DNA of 64,000 nucleotides from Nematostella vectensis. Taxonomy: Eukaryota; Cnidaria; Anthozoa; Actiniaria; Edwardsiidae. This document shows positions 34,385 through 45,900 of the stretch, in pieces. A model generated the notes under the pieces. That model did no database searches and was not told the origin of the DNA. It saw nothing but the letters and a program-made list of their open reading frames with translations. The stretch is taken from assembly GCF_932526225.1 (NCBI RefSeq), contig NC_064034.1, positions 5,254,001 through 5,318,000 of the forward strand. The letters run 5' to 3'. How positions within the stretch are numbered: the first letter of the stretch is position 1; every line of letters starts with the position of its first letter. A program made the translations under genes and the position numbers.

Positions 34385-37372
34385 TCAGCGCTTGTGCCTT
34401 CTATTGCAGCTGAGGTACGTGAGTCTGACATTCCACTTGTAGTGACCCTGACCGTCGTCTAGCCGGTCGATACTGAAGCAGTGGTGATGGCTCTTGGTGT
34501 ATCCCTGAAACAGAAGCTGAGTGCCACAGACCGTGCACTTCTTTTTCGCGTCAGCAATCATGCCGAGTACGTGGTCTACCGTCAGAACGTGGTGCGATCC
34601 CGTGTACTTTGTGCGACCCTTTTGCCTGTCGTCTATAATATATCGCTTGATTCGCGCTATAATGAGCTCTTCACTGGGCGTAGCCAGCAGTTCTGTGGGG
34701 ACCAAGGCACCGGGGACGTTATCGGGGGGAATTACGCGGACTATCTGGTCGGCGTGCCGCACGCGGGAGATGCCGGTGTATACAGCATTCGTGATCCAGC
34801 CCTCTAAGCTGTGGTCTATGATAAACAGACGTCTTGGAGTATGGATAGTCTTGCCCTGCACCCGGTGGACGGTCCCCCAGCCCGCGTATTTCCACTCGAG
34901 GGGAAGTCCGTTAAGGACCGCGTCGAGAGGAACCTCGACTACCGTGCCTTTGTACGCGTCGACCTTCTCACCCCTTTTGCCTGGCACGGGCACTGGCCGC
35001 CCTTGCTTGCGATAACGTTCTCGGGAGTGAGCACCACAACGTTGCGGCCGTGGAACATGCTCACCGCCCACTCGGTCTTCCCCGATCCTCCTTGGCCCGC
35101 TAGATAAATCTTTGCAGAGGTTGCGGCCACTAGATCGCACGGCAGACTCGGCGCAGTGCTTGGCTCTTTGGCCAAGCTCCCCGACTTCTTCGGATCACAA
35201 GCCGTTTCGGGTCGCCACTCGTACTCAGGCTTCTTGTGGCGCCACTCTCCATACCTCGGATTTCGCTCCACAAGCTTTACACCACTGGGCACCACCTTTG
35301 CGTATATGGCATCTGTACACACCCGGAGGACGTTTTCGCGAGGAATCCGCCTCAACATGCGTCGCAACGCTATGTTTGTGTACGCCAAGACGAAGGCCCT
35401 GATATGGTACCATTGTGAGCGTCGGACACCGTCTTTGTATTGGATCAGATGAGCCCCGTCGGCATGCTCGAAGTTACGTAAGTGGTCGGTGCCCGCAAGG
35501 AGGTTTGTCAGGTACGCGGCTTCTTCACGGTCGCGAACTACGATCGAGGACTCGTCGCCACGGCGAGCGCACTTGCCTACGAAATGGACAGCGAGATCTC
35601 GACCCTCAGGATACTGCGGGTCTTCGCTACGAGTGGGGGAACCTGATGGAGTCCTTTTTTCCAACGCTATACAATACCTCCCTCGCCGTGGTCATGACGA
35701 GGTCACCCGAGTCTAACAGGTCCTTGAGCTCTGGCGTGGTGATCCAGCCCTCGTTTTGTTCCAAGTGCTGCCCTACCCTCCCGGAAGTGTAGGGGTGGCA
35801 GGCCTCAGAGAACTCCCATTCGGTCAGCTGAATGACACCGGTTAGTTGAAGAACCTCGCTCAATGGCAGTCCCACAACATCCGGGATACGATACACGTTC
35901 GTAGGGAAGCCGTATTTCCGTACCACATCAATGGCGTCCGAGGCGCCGCCGAAGACACTGTCCTCGCATCCAAGGTACGCCGCACGCATGTCGATGTGCG
36001 CATGAGGCTGCGCCCCTAAGTTTTCCTTGCTATTCCACACTTTGGACTCAACCTGCGCCGCTTGCCAGACGTCCCTGTATTTAAGAGGCGTTGATGTTCT
36101 CTCTTTGGATCCACTTCTTGAAACGATACCCTATTGCGCCGCCCATCGAGTGCGTAGCTTCGGTGTACTCTTGGTAGGCTGGGTGATCATCAGGGAGCCA
36201 TTGAGGATCATGCCCCGTCTCGTCCGTAAACGCCCTGTCGATCGCGACGCTGTCTCTCTCCGATCGGTATAGCTTCCTCTCGTGCGTGAATATAACGCGC
36301 CCGCATAGCCAGATCCTCGTACTTCTTGGGATCGCCCTGTTTGTAAAGCGAATGAGCACCTCTCGCACTTTTGCCTCGCGCGTTTTCGTGGCGGCTCTGG
36401 TTAAAGCCTTCTCCTGACGTAGCGAACGAAGCTCATCCTCAGCCTCGAAGTCTAGGCCGTGGACGCTCGTGATCGCAGGTGGTTCAGTCGGAAGCTCCGC
36501 CCAGGCGTGGTTATTGTGGCAAGGGATAGTGACCCTCGCCTTAGTCTTGTACTTCTCCGAGTCCCACATAACGTTGCCTAGGGCGTCCACGGCTGCTAGC
36601 TTTATCTCGAGCTTCTTTTTCATCTCAAAGAGGTCTTCTTTGGTGCATCCCGTAGTAGCCAGCTTCTTGTCAAATCGCTCGCGGATCTTGCCTCGTGTCT
36701 TGGTTAGACCAAGGGAGCGTGAGGTACTGCGATTCCTCAAGAAGTCGGCAACATAACTCACAACACAGTTAGCGAAGGCGTCACTCCCCTCTCGCTCAAA
36801 CATTAGCCCAGGCTCCCCATTTTGTTCAGGTAAAGGGCGAAGCTCGTATCTCACGTAAACGAGGTACTCTCGTCCTTTCTCCCAAATACCCGCATCGATG
36901 CCTTCCAGGGCGCCGACTGCGATTTGGTCCCCCCTTTTGACTAATGACCCACCGATCTTGTGCTCCGAGCGCCCTTCCCCCTCTGTGATTGGCGCCAATG
37001 GCTCTTCGGGGGCCTTACCAACGACCTTAAAGAGTCTGTAACGCCGGTCAGGGTCTGCCATCTCAAGCACCGGTGGCAACACTGCGTTTGCCCGCAGAGA
37101 CTCTCGCTCGTGCGAGACCCACCACACTGAGCCATCGTCATTGATATCAGGCCCCGGATAACCGGCTTTGGAGCAATGACTCCTGCTCCACCAAGATCTC
37201 GTATCTCCTGGTAAACACCGGCGCTTATGTCTTGGCCCCGAAGGGTGGCATCCACGATTGGGAACCGAAGATGGGCGCCGCCGCCGAAGAGAGAATAGTA
37301 CTTCTCGGGGTCTACGCTTTCTTGGCCCTTTTGCTTTAGAAGCAAATACAAACTCCACCCGACCCCACCCAT
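34385..37372 (-). pseudogene. Divergent DNA polymerase, SF1 helicase and HNH fusion protein; frame-broken, helicase core deleted
   Basis: Read on the minus strand, an N-terminal region opens with DPEKYYSLFGGG near 37320. A long frame to 36081 includes FANCVVSYVADF and CHNNHAWAEL. The polymerase palm follows: HIDMRAAYLGCED (motif-A-like Asp, near 36000), YHIRAFVLAYTNIALRRML and RVCTDAIYAKV (motif-C-like Asp, near 35340). Next come an SF1 Walker A, GQGGSGKTEW, and motif Ia LTPENV. Motifs II to IV are missing; sequence resumes at YAGWGTVHRVQGKTIHTPRR and AVYTGISRVRHADQI (motifs V, VI). The C-terminus is HNH-like: CTVCG, HHCFSIDRLDDGQGHYKWNV, LSCN. Frame breaks lie near 37165, 36085, 35650 and 34985. 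It resembles transpoviron-type polymerase-helicases (TVpol-S1H) more than protein-primed PolB; this is inference from motifs. Confidence 0.78.
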
Positions 37373-37577
37373 GCCGAAGCAACTTACCTCCGCGGAAACA
37401 ACAATATGGCGCCACTTCTATGCAAAGGAGGGAGAACGAATCAAAAAGACGTTTTCGACAAAGCAAAAGGACTTTTATGCAAGCCCCTTAAACTCCATAT
37501 GTCATTATTATAATCAAAATTAAGGCTTGCAATCAACGGCATGTATTTGCGTTGCAAATGCGACTTCAAAGAATGAC

Positions 37578-38330
37578 TCCGAACGGGCACATTCGGTCGG
37601 ATAGATTTGAAAAATTGACCATTCAAGGTAAATAATAATCCTTGTTTGGTTTAAGAAGGAAGGTAAGAGCAAAATATAGTAAAAGAGATATCACGACATA
37701 TTCAAGAGGGCGAGAAATATATGAACTTGGTCTGTGTGGCGTACTTGTTCCAGCTTTAACTACTGTTTCCAATCATGATAACCTTGAAATATGCACTTGG
37801 AAAATTAGCCATAATTTTGTAAATACGCAAAACGTACACAGGTTTTTGCAGATTTGTGACAATTAGTGACTGATCTTACCAGATAAATATGAATAATTGC
37901 TCAACCCTGCCCCACTTTTACAATTCGAGGCTTCAAAATGGGTCTAGTTTGGACTCTCGTTCGAAGCGTGTTTGGTATGGTTGAAAACATGGTTCTGTAC
38001 ATAGCAAAAATAAAATAAAACTAGCTAATCTTTGGTGCACGCTGAACTACTATAATATATCTACAAACCCATAAATTTGTACGTGGAATGGATTTATTTT
38101 AGATATCATTCAAGCGCCTTCGATATGTGCTTGATTTCATATTTCAGACGGGCTACGAGGGCCATCGAATAGCGAAATATTCAACGGCCTGTTACGCACG
38201 GGAAAACAAAAATTAAACCAAACAAAATCCATTTTGATAATAGACTTGATAAAGGCTTTCAGTAACAAGAGTCTTGGGGATAATTAATTTTTGGTCGAAT
38301 TTTACCGGGCGGAAGTTAGTGAGACAGCCT
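37578..38330 (-). repeat. Right terminal inverted repeat of the virus-like element
   Basis: This is the inverse of 24485-25223. It is about 14 bp longer because of an insertion near 38025 (GATTAGCTAG region in reverse complement). The inner end is TCCGAACGGGCAC and the outer end GAGACAGCCT. Differences between the arms indicate independent mutation after insertion. Confidence 0.92.
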
Positions 38331-38423
38331 GAGCACACAACACTAGTGTCTGTGCCATAGTCTCCCTTTCTGAAAAATATTATTTCCTAGTAGTAACTGT
38401 ATTGAAATGTCAGTTATCATTCA

Positions 38424-38585
38424 TGGCCGTAGCAAGCCTCGAATTATTGGCGGGGGGGGGGGGGGGGGGAGGCACGATACAGAAACATTAAGAAAACAAT
38501 GGGGGCACAGCCACGCCCCTACTGGTCATTTCCTTATAATTTTTGAAAATATACGTGCCCGCAGTACCCCACCACCTGGTACGGC
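38424..38585. mobile_element. Possible small MITE with GGCCGTAGC/GGTACGGCC ends and a poly-G tract
   Basis: The ends CATGGCCGTAGCAAGCC and CACCTGGTACGGCCCTG are partly inverse. The interior has about 18 G in a row. It resembles 23490-23643 on the other side of the large element. Arm identity is low, hence the low confidence. Confidence 0.35.
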
Positions 38586-39876
38586 CCTGTCATTTCAAGA
38601 GAGACCATAAATTGTCACTCGTTCCTACAGTTGTCTACGTTCACAAGACAAATTACTGCGCTTTGCGTCATGGTACGTCCATCTTCGCCTTGCGTACAGT
38701 ACTATGACAACACCCTACTATGACACACCACGAAATCACGTGACCCCTAGGGTCGAAAAGACAAATGGCGCGAAAAATAGTCGGTATCGCGGGGCTTTTA
38801 CTCCATTGTAATAGGAAGTAATGTCTCCGGAATGGAGTCTCCGACTGTTTATTAGGAAGAACTAATTGGTTACAGCAAATGCTAAATGTAACTATTTACG
38901 ATGGAGGAAAGGCCTAATGGAACGTCGGTAAATTTAAAATAAAGTGTTAAATTTATTTGAAGAGTTGACCGTCTAAAATTGCACACTAAAATTTCAACTC
39001 GCTATTAAAACCATACCTACAGCTTGGTTTCAGATTTAGGTTTTTTTACATTTTTGCAGGGCAAAGCAGGCGGGATGGGGAAAATTCCTACTTCATACCC
39101 TTTCATTTAAGAAGATAAGATTAGCCCGCAGTTCAACTAGTTCTCCAAAGCGAACCACTGACAATCACATTTCCATTCGCCTGTATCTTTTTCTTCGCAA
39201 ACAGGCACGTTTGCAGGCTATGATCAGGGTGGACGATAATTGCGCGATATTTATTTGTTTACGCGGAAGAATGCCGCCAGAGTTTACTGTCACATAATGT
39301 CCGTAGAAAACAACGGCGATCGTTAAACGAATTCAATCTCGCCTCAGAGACAACGCTCAGCTGCGTAAAAATACTGTTTTCTTACTTTGTCGTCGCATTA
39401 AGTTTCCACTACAACTCGTTCACCCAAAAAAGAACAAATGAAGCACCATTTACACATCCGTTAAACCGTCATTCCATAAACCTCTACACACACAAGGTGT
39501 ATTTGTTGCTAAGTGACGCATTTTTAATCATCCGAAAGCAAACAGATACCTCCGATGGGGTTTATTTTGATTTTAAACGCACACAAAGCTGCATAAACGT
39601 CGTGGTTTTATGTTAAAAGGGAAATACAATATTAACTTTTCATAGCTTGAAAGATATCTTCTTTTGTGCACTTCCTGTTTAATAACCAACTTGAAACTGA
39701 TCTCCCGTTAATAGGCAAAATCACCGAGCCCTAAACTCACCGAACCAGAACTCTTCAATTAACCCAAACAAACGAAACCTTCGTAATTATTTAAGAGGCT
39801 TAGGGTTTTCTTTTTTTAATTCGACTACCACAACAAATCAGATTAATACTGTTAAGCCCATTAGCCAGAGATCACC

Positions 39877-39884
39877 TATAAATT
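39877..39884 (+). promoter_or_regulatory. TATA box of the lipase gene
   Basis: TATAAATT lies 37 bp before the lipase ATG at 39921, placing transcription start close to the start codon with a very short 5' UTR. Confidence 0.55.
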
Positions 39885-39920
39885 GGCCGGCTCATCAGTG
39901 TAACGGTTTTGGTGTCAGAA

Positions 39921-42900
39921 ATGGGATTTCTACCTCTCGCCTTGTTAATTACTTTACAAGGGATCGCCGTTTCACAAGGTAAGATAGCATTCAAGATAAC
40001 AACTCATTAAACAAGCCAGAGTGGGATAAGAAAGAGTTGATAACGCAAATGACCCATAACCCCAACAAGTCATTACTCGGTCAAACTTTTGTAACGGCCT
40101 TTCAATCTAACTAATATTGAGTTCAGGGTTTAAGGTACTTAGGGATGAACACGCCTCTTGAGAATATAAAGATGGCCGAGTAGTATGGTGGCTTTAAGGG
40201 GGCCTCTGCCCTTTTTCAAGAAATGGAAAGAAAATGTGGTGAAGTAATATAGAATCTTCTGTAACTCATTTATAACCTGAAGGAGGCAGGTATTGGCCTG
40301 CCGAAATATCGTTCTAAAAACATAAATCTGCGTTGTTGTCGACTTTTTCTTTTAAAGCTTTTATTACCACCAATCTTATAAAGATTTTTTTTTTCAAATA
40401 TATTCCAACACTTTTAGGGGTCCCTAATAATTATAAACTACTTACTACCGAACGGGGTAAATCATGCGCTATAACTATAAAAAAAAAAAAAAGAAAAATT
40501 TCGCTCCGAGGGCGACCTCTTTATGGTACTCTAGTTCCACTTTTAAGACAGGTTGCTCTGAGTCAAACATTGAAATAGTTGTGTTGGTTGAATATATGAC
40601 CGACATCTTTATAAAGTCTTAACCCTTGACTTGCTTAAATGACAAATTCACAACGAAAACAGGCTCCTTCAATGCGGAAAACCAACGCTGACGAGAAATA
40701 TTTGAGTGTAGATTGGCCAGCATCCCATAATACTCTTTATTTGTCCCCAAAGCCGGCAAAGTCTGTTACTCTTCGTACGGCTGCTTCACGGATGACCCCC
40801 CTTTCGATCGCACCCTCGTGCCTCTGCCCCAGTCCCCAAGAGATATCGGCACCAGACTCCTCCTGTACACACAGGCCTCACCTGACAAGTACGAAGTGCT
40901 GAGTGATGCGGATACGGCAACGATAGAGAAGTCCTCATTTCTCCCACACCGTACGACGCGCTTCATTGTTCACGGCTACGCAGGCTTGGATTGTGAGTTA
41001 AACGTATAGTAAAAACATCCTGATAACTCAAACTCTGATAACTCGAGTTTTCCGTTAACTCAAAGAATCGAACTTGATTTCCCTTGGATTTCCGTCATTT
41101 TAAGTCGGATAGCTCAAAATGAAAACCATAGACTAAGGGCGCGTTTTATTACTCGTGATGCCGAAATGAGAATGATTAGAATAGAAAAAGCGCAATGAAG
41201 GCCATTCTACCCGTTCTGCTACCTGTAGCAGAATGACTCGAATGCCATTCTGAACATTCTCTACAACCATTCCCATTCCAGAATGACTCCCAGCTTACTA
41301 CAAATATTTTTCAACGTTTTCTCGTAACCTAAAAATTTGTAAAGCTAATTTGAAGATTCGTATTTCGGTCGTTTAATTCGGTTAGTTCTATCATGCATAT
41401 ACGGAAAGCGTTACTTTCTTCATAAAACTATATACATTTTGGTGGACCCCTCCAATCCAGCTCCCACTAAGTCGAAATTTCGAGACGTTGCGCGGGGGAT
41501 TGGGTCGAGTCAATAAGCGAACAGCATGCTGAGACGATTTACGTTGATGTGATACTAAATAAAAATTGGAAAATGGTAGGCTTTGGCAATCCGGAATTTC
41601 TTCTTTAGTTAGATTCACAACATGAACATTTGCATCGTTTCGCGCCATGTTGAAAAGCTCTATTCTGAAAGCATGGCGACCTCATTGACAAATACTAATA
41701 TACACATTGTTATTTCATTATCGAAAGCCGTGGATTCAATAATCGACCTAAAGGGATGGTGGGGTATTCGTATGAAGGATGAGCTACTGCGCAAGTCAGA
41801 TGACAACGTGATCATAGTGGATTGGATACGAGGGGCTAAGATCCCGTATGTGAGGGCGGTGGCCAACACGCGGTTGGTTGGTGCCCAGGTCGCCGCGTTC
41901 ATGAAGACGATTCTGTCCCTGTCTGGGTCTAGAGAAGGCGGTGCATTCCACTCGATTGGGTTTAGTCTTGGAGCGCATATTAGCGGTTATGTTGGACAGA
42001 GACTTAAGAGAATCGGACGTCACCTTGATAGAATAACAGGTAAGCGGAAACTCTTCAACCGCATTGATGGCATGAAATGGCATGAAGTACTCATCCTAAT
42101 GCATAGGGTTTTACTCCTATATCAGCAGCTATATCAGAAAAATAAAGAAAGCTGACAGTGCTGACCATGCGATTCAATGACATCAAAAACACCAATTCTA
42201 CTGCTTTTATTCTTAGACAAAAGAGTGAAAATTGGTGGTTATAGCACTACTCGACAAAGCAGTTGAATAACCCAAGAAACAAATAACATAAACAATCTAA
42301 AGCGTACCATCCACTTAGAAGGACGATAAAGGGACACAACGTGGTTGAGTCGAAGACATGAAGGCACCTCTAACAATCGCCACAGAACACATGTATGAGA
42401 ACGGAACACACTCAAATGTTCGTGCAACCTCATTATTTACAAGTTTCCCTTGTTAATTCACACTGGTTTAACTAACCTCTTTGCCAGGTCTGGACCCGGC
42501 CACCTTGATGTTCAAGGGCGAGGCCCCTGATGTGAGGCTGGACCGTCTGGATGCTCAGTTCGTGGATGTGATTCACACAAGCTACGTCTTTGGGATTACC
42601 GCACCACATGGCCACATGGACTTTTACCCGAATGGAGGGACTTCACAACGTGGCTGCAGCCTATGGGATGGTACGTTTATTGGTGGATTCAAGGCGAGTC
42701 CATATCGATGTAGCAACAACAACGTAGAACGCCAAATGCATCGCAAGTGCTAAGTGTTCTAGAATCGATGATTATGGCGTCAAATGATAACCAGCCCTAT
42801 AGCTGGTTCCTTATTTACAGTATAATAAAATGCAAAAGTCGGTGCGAGCATGTAATCTAGTTATTCAGCATTAATTTACGATGGCCTTGAACGTCTGGTA

Positions 42901-45900
42901 ACTAGTGAACAAGCCAAGCGTAGTGCTGCGATATCGGCAAACGTCGCGACTAGCAACGTGTTAAGTTCTGGGATGTCGAAATTGAACCCTCAAATACCAC
43001 TAACTAAGCGTCCTGCCTTCTTATAAAAATATAGGAATGACGACCATAAAATCAATTCATCAATTCATATTGATCAAACATCGCTATCAACGTAAATAAA
43101 TAAATTAATTAATAATCACAGTTGAATAAAAACACAAGTAGATCGCTGAAAAGAACATACGGTACTTAAAAAAATGTTTACTCTGTAGTCCTTACCATAT
43201 CCATACATGATCATCAGGCATGGAAGGGGTGGTCTGTCATCATATACGTGCCGCTGAGTACTTCATTGAGACAATCAACCCAAAGTCTTGCCCTTGGAGA
43301 AGCTATCGTTGCGGATCTAAGGATGAATTTGACCGAGGGAAGTGCATGAGCTGTGCATCTGGATGTCCGTCAATGGGATACAAAGCAGACAAGTTTAAAC
43401 ATCTGATCCCTGGGATGTTCTACCTTGACACAGCAGGGAGATCCCCATTTTGTGGTGAGACCTTACCATAGTACAGTTTTTTTTTAATTGATAAAGCATC
43501 TTATTCGGTATAGTTGAGATCACAAGAAAGTCAATCCTAACTGTTGATGTAGTAAGTTTTGGAGAGTAATAGCATGGTACATAAAGTCCTGAATAACAAT
43601 GAACTTGATGATTCTGTAAGGCATGCCTGGTTCAAAGGCATTGTCTTTACAGCAGACAACAAGGGATAAAAAAATAAATCATGCACTTTATTGGTAGATT
43701 ACTTGGATGATTCTTTATAGGACATGCTGCCTTGTTCAAAGGCATTGTCTTTACAGCAGACAACAACGGATAAAAAATAAATCATGCACTTTATTGGGAG
43801 ATTATCTTTTAATGCAATCCCTTTAATTTTGGCAGTGTTCCATTATCGTATAACATTCTATACTGATGACTCATACTGGCCAGCAAGTCTTGATGCCCAT
43901 GCATATGTAAAACTTGGCGGAGACCTTGGGTCAACAGGAGAGATCAAACTTATTGAGTAAGCACAGTAAACTAATGGTTATCAAGAGTAATTATTTGACA
44001 GTCAATTTTCTGTGCATAGTTTTACATTTGGTTCTATTCTTCATATCATCAAATGTGATGATTCTATTCTTCATATCATCAATTTGCATGTTACATTAAG
44101 GGCGGGGGGGATCAGGATTTCTCAAAGGCAAGATAAAAGCCAGAAGCCCATCCCAATCAAAGGGAAGGGTTTTTGCTTTAATATATTTCATCTAAAATTT
44201 CAGAGGGAATAAACCCAATAACTCAGGGATAGTATACCCAAACCAAGGGGAGGAAACGCACTTGTAACCCCCCTTTCAGAAAAAAAATGGAACAGGAAAA
44301 AATGGTCTTGATTTATTTAATCTGTGCACCTTTCATTCAAGATCATGATTATTAAACTGGTTCTAATGGTTCTAAGGTTATAATGTCACTTTACAGGAGA
44401 AAGTTAGAAGAGAATAGTGTTGAGTCATTTGTTGCAAGGGCATCAATATACCTGGGCAAACTCCAGCATGTCACCATCTATCACAAGCACCTGGCAGAGT
44501 TCTGGAAAGTAAAAAAGGTTGTTGTGAGGGCTGGATGGTCAAATGACATGTAAGTCCCTTAAATTTGTGAGTCAATGATTTAAAAACAACCCCTTTTTTC
44601 TAGCACCAGAGAGAAGGCTGTGCTTTGGTAGGACCTCTAAAATGTGTTTACTGCTAAGAAAATAACACCACACTAACTATCCCTTGCTAGTAGGGTTATG
44701 TGAGCTCCAAATTGAATAAAAGGAGGCCAAGGCACAATTGCTTGAAGTATTTTTCTACAAGAATTGAGTAATAATAACATAAATACATACACAAATACAC
44801 ACTTTTTAGAACTGCTGGGATAAAGATTTGACAACTTTTAGCATTGTCAATTTCTTAATTAGGCAACACTTTTCAGTCCTAAAAAATAAGTTCTAAATGA
44901 AATAATCCTTGATCATAGGTTTCTCTATTAATTTGTCTCGACCCCCTCTCATCCCCTCCTCCCTGTAAATAAAATACTGACTTATGATAGGGTTGTCTCT
45001 GAATTTGTCTGGACCACCTCTCCTCCCTGTAAATAAAATACTGACTTATCCAAGGGTTGTCTCTGAATTTGTCTCCACATCCCCTCCTCCATGTAAATAA
45101 AATACCGACTTATCAAAGGGTTGTCTCTGAATTTGTCTGGACCACCTCTCCTCCCCTCCTCCCTGTAAATAAAATACTGACTTATCAAAGGGTTGTCTCT
45201 GAATTTGTCTGGACCACCTCTCCTCCCCTCCTCCCTGTAAATAAAATACTGACTTATCAAAGGGTTGTCTCTGAATTTGTCTGGACCACCTCTCCTCCCC
45301 TCCTCCCTGTAAATAAAATACTGACTTATCAAAGGGTTGTCTCTGAATTTGTCTGGACCACCTCTCCTCCCCTCCTCCCTGTAAATAAAATACTGACTTA
45401 TCAAAGGGTTGTCTCTGAATTTGTCTGGACCACCTCTCCTCCCCTCCTCCCTGTAAATAAAATACTGACTTATCAAAGGGTTGTCTCTGAATTTGTCTGG
45501 ACCACCTCTCCTCCCCTCCTCCCTGTAAATAAAATACTGACTTATCAAACGGTTGTCTCTGAATTTGTCTGGACCACCTCTCCTCCCCTCCTCCCTGTAA
45601 ATAAAATACTGACTTATCAAAGGGTTGTCTCTGAATTTGTCTGGGCCACCTCTCCTCCCCTCCTCCCTGTAAATAAAATACTGACTTATCAAAGGGTTGT
45701 CTCTGAATTTGTCCGGACCACCTCTCCTCCCCTCCTCCCTGTAAATAAAATACTGACTTATCAAACGGTTGTCTCTGAATTTGTCTGGACCACCTCTCCT
45801 CCCCTCCTCCCTGTAAATAAAATACTGACTTATCAAAGGGTTGTCTCTGAATTTGTCTGGACCACCTCCCTTATCCCCCTGCAATTTTATGCCAGCTTTG

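Larger units (their letters stand above)
24485..38330. mobile_element. Integrated virus-like element of Polinton/Maverick or polinton-like class, 13.85 kb, decayed
   Basis: The boundaries are the outer ends of long terminal inverted repeats starting AGGCTGTCTCACTAACTTCC; Polinton ends also start with AG. Between the repeats lie a major capsid protein, a penton-like protein, an A32-like packaging ATPase, an RVE integrase, a polymerase-helicase-HNH protein and about nine small proteins, many with membrane helices. Intergenic gaps are tens of bases and no introns are apparent, unlike the flanking host genes; the interior is also clearly GC-richer than the AT-rich inverted repeats and flanks. No 6-bp target duplication is seen (left CTTAAC, right GAGCAC). 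Capsid, ATPase and integrase genes are the Polinton hallmark; the replication protein differs from the usual protein-primed polymerase B. Multiple lesions mark it as an inactive genomic copy. Confidence 0.9.
38331..39920. other. Non-coding spacer between the element and the lipase gene
   Basis: No gene is supported. It contains a G-homopolymer tract (about 38452-38469) inside a possible MITE, then AT-rich sequence up to the lipase promoter. Confidence 0.55.
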
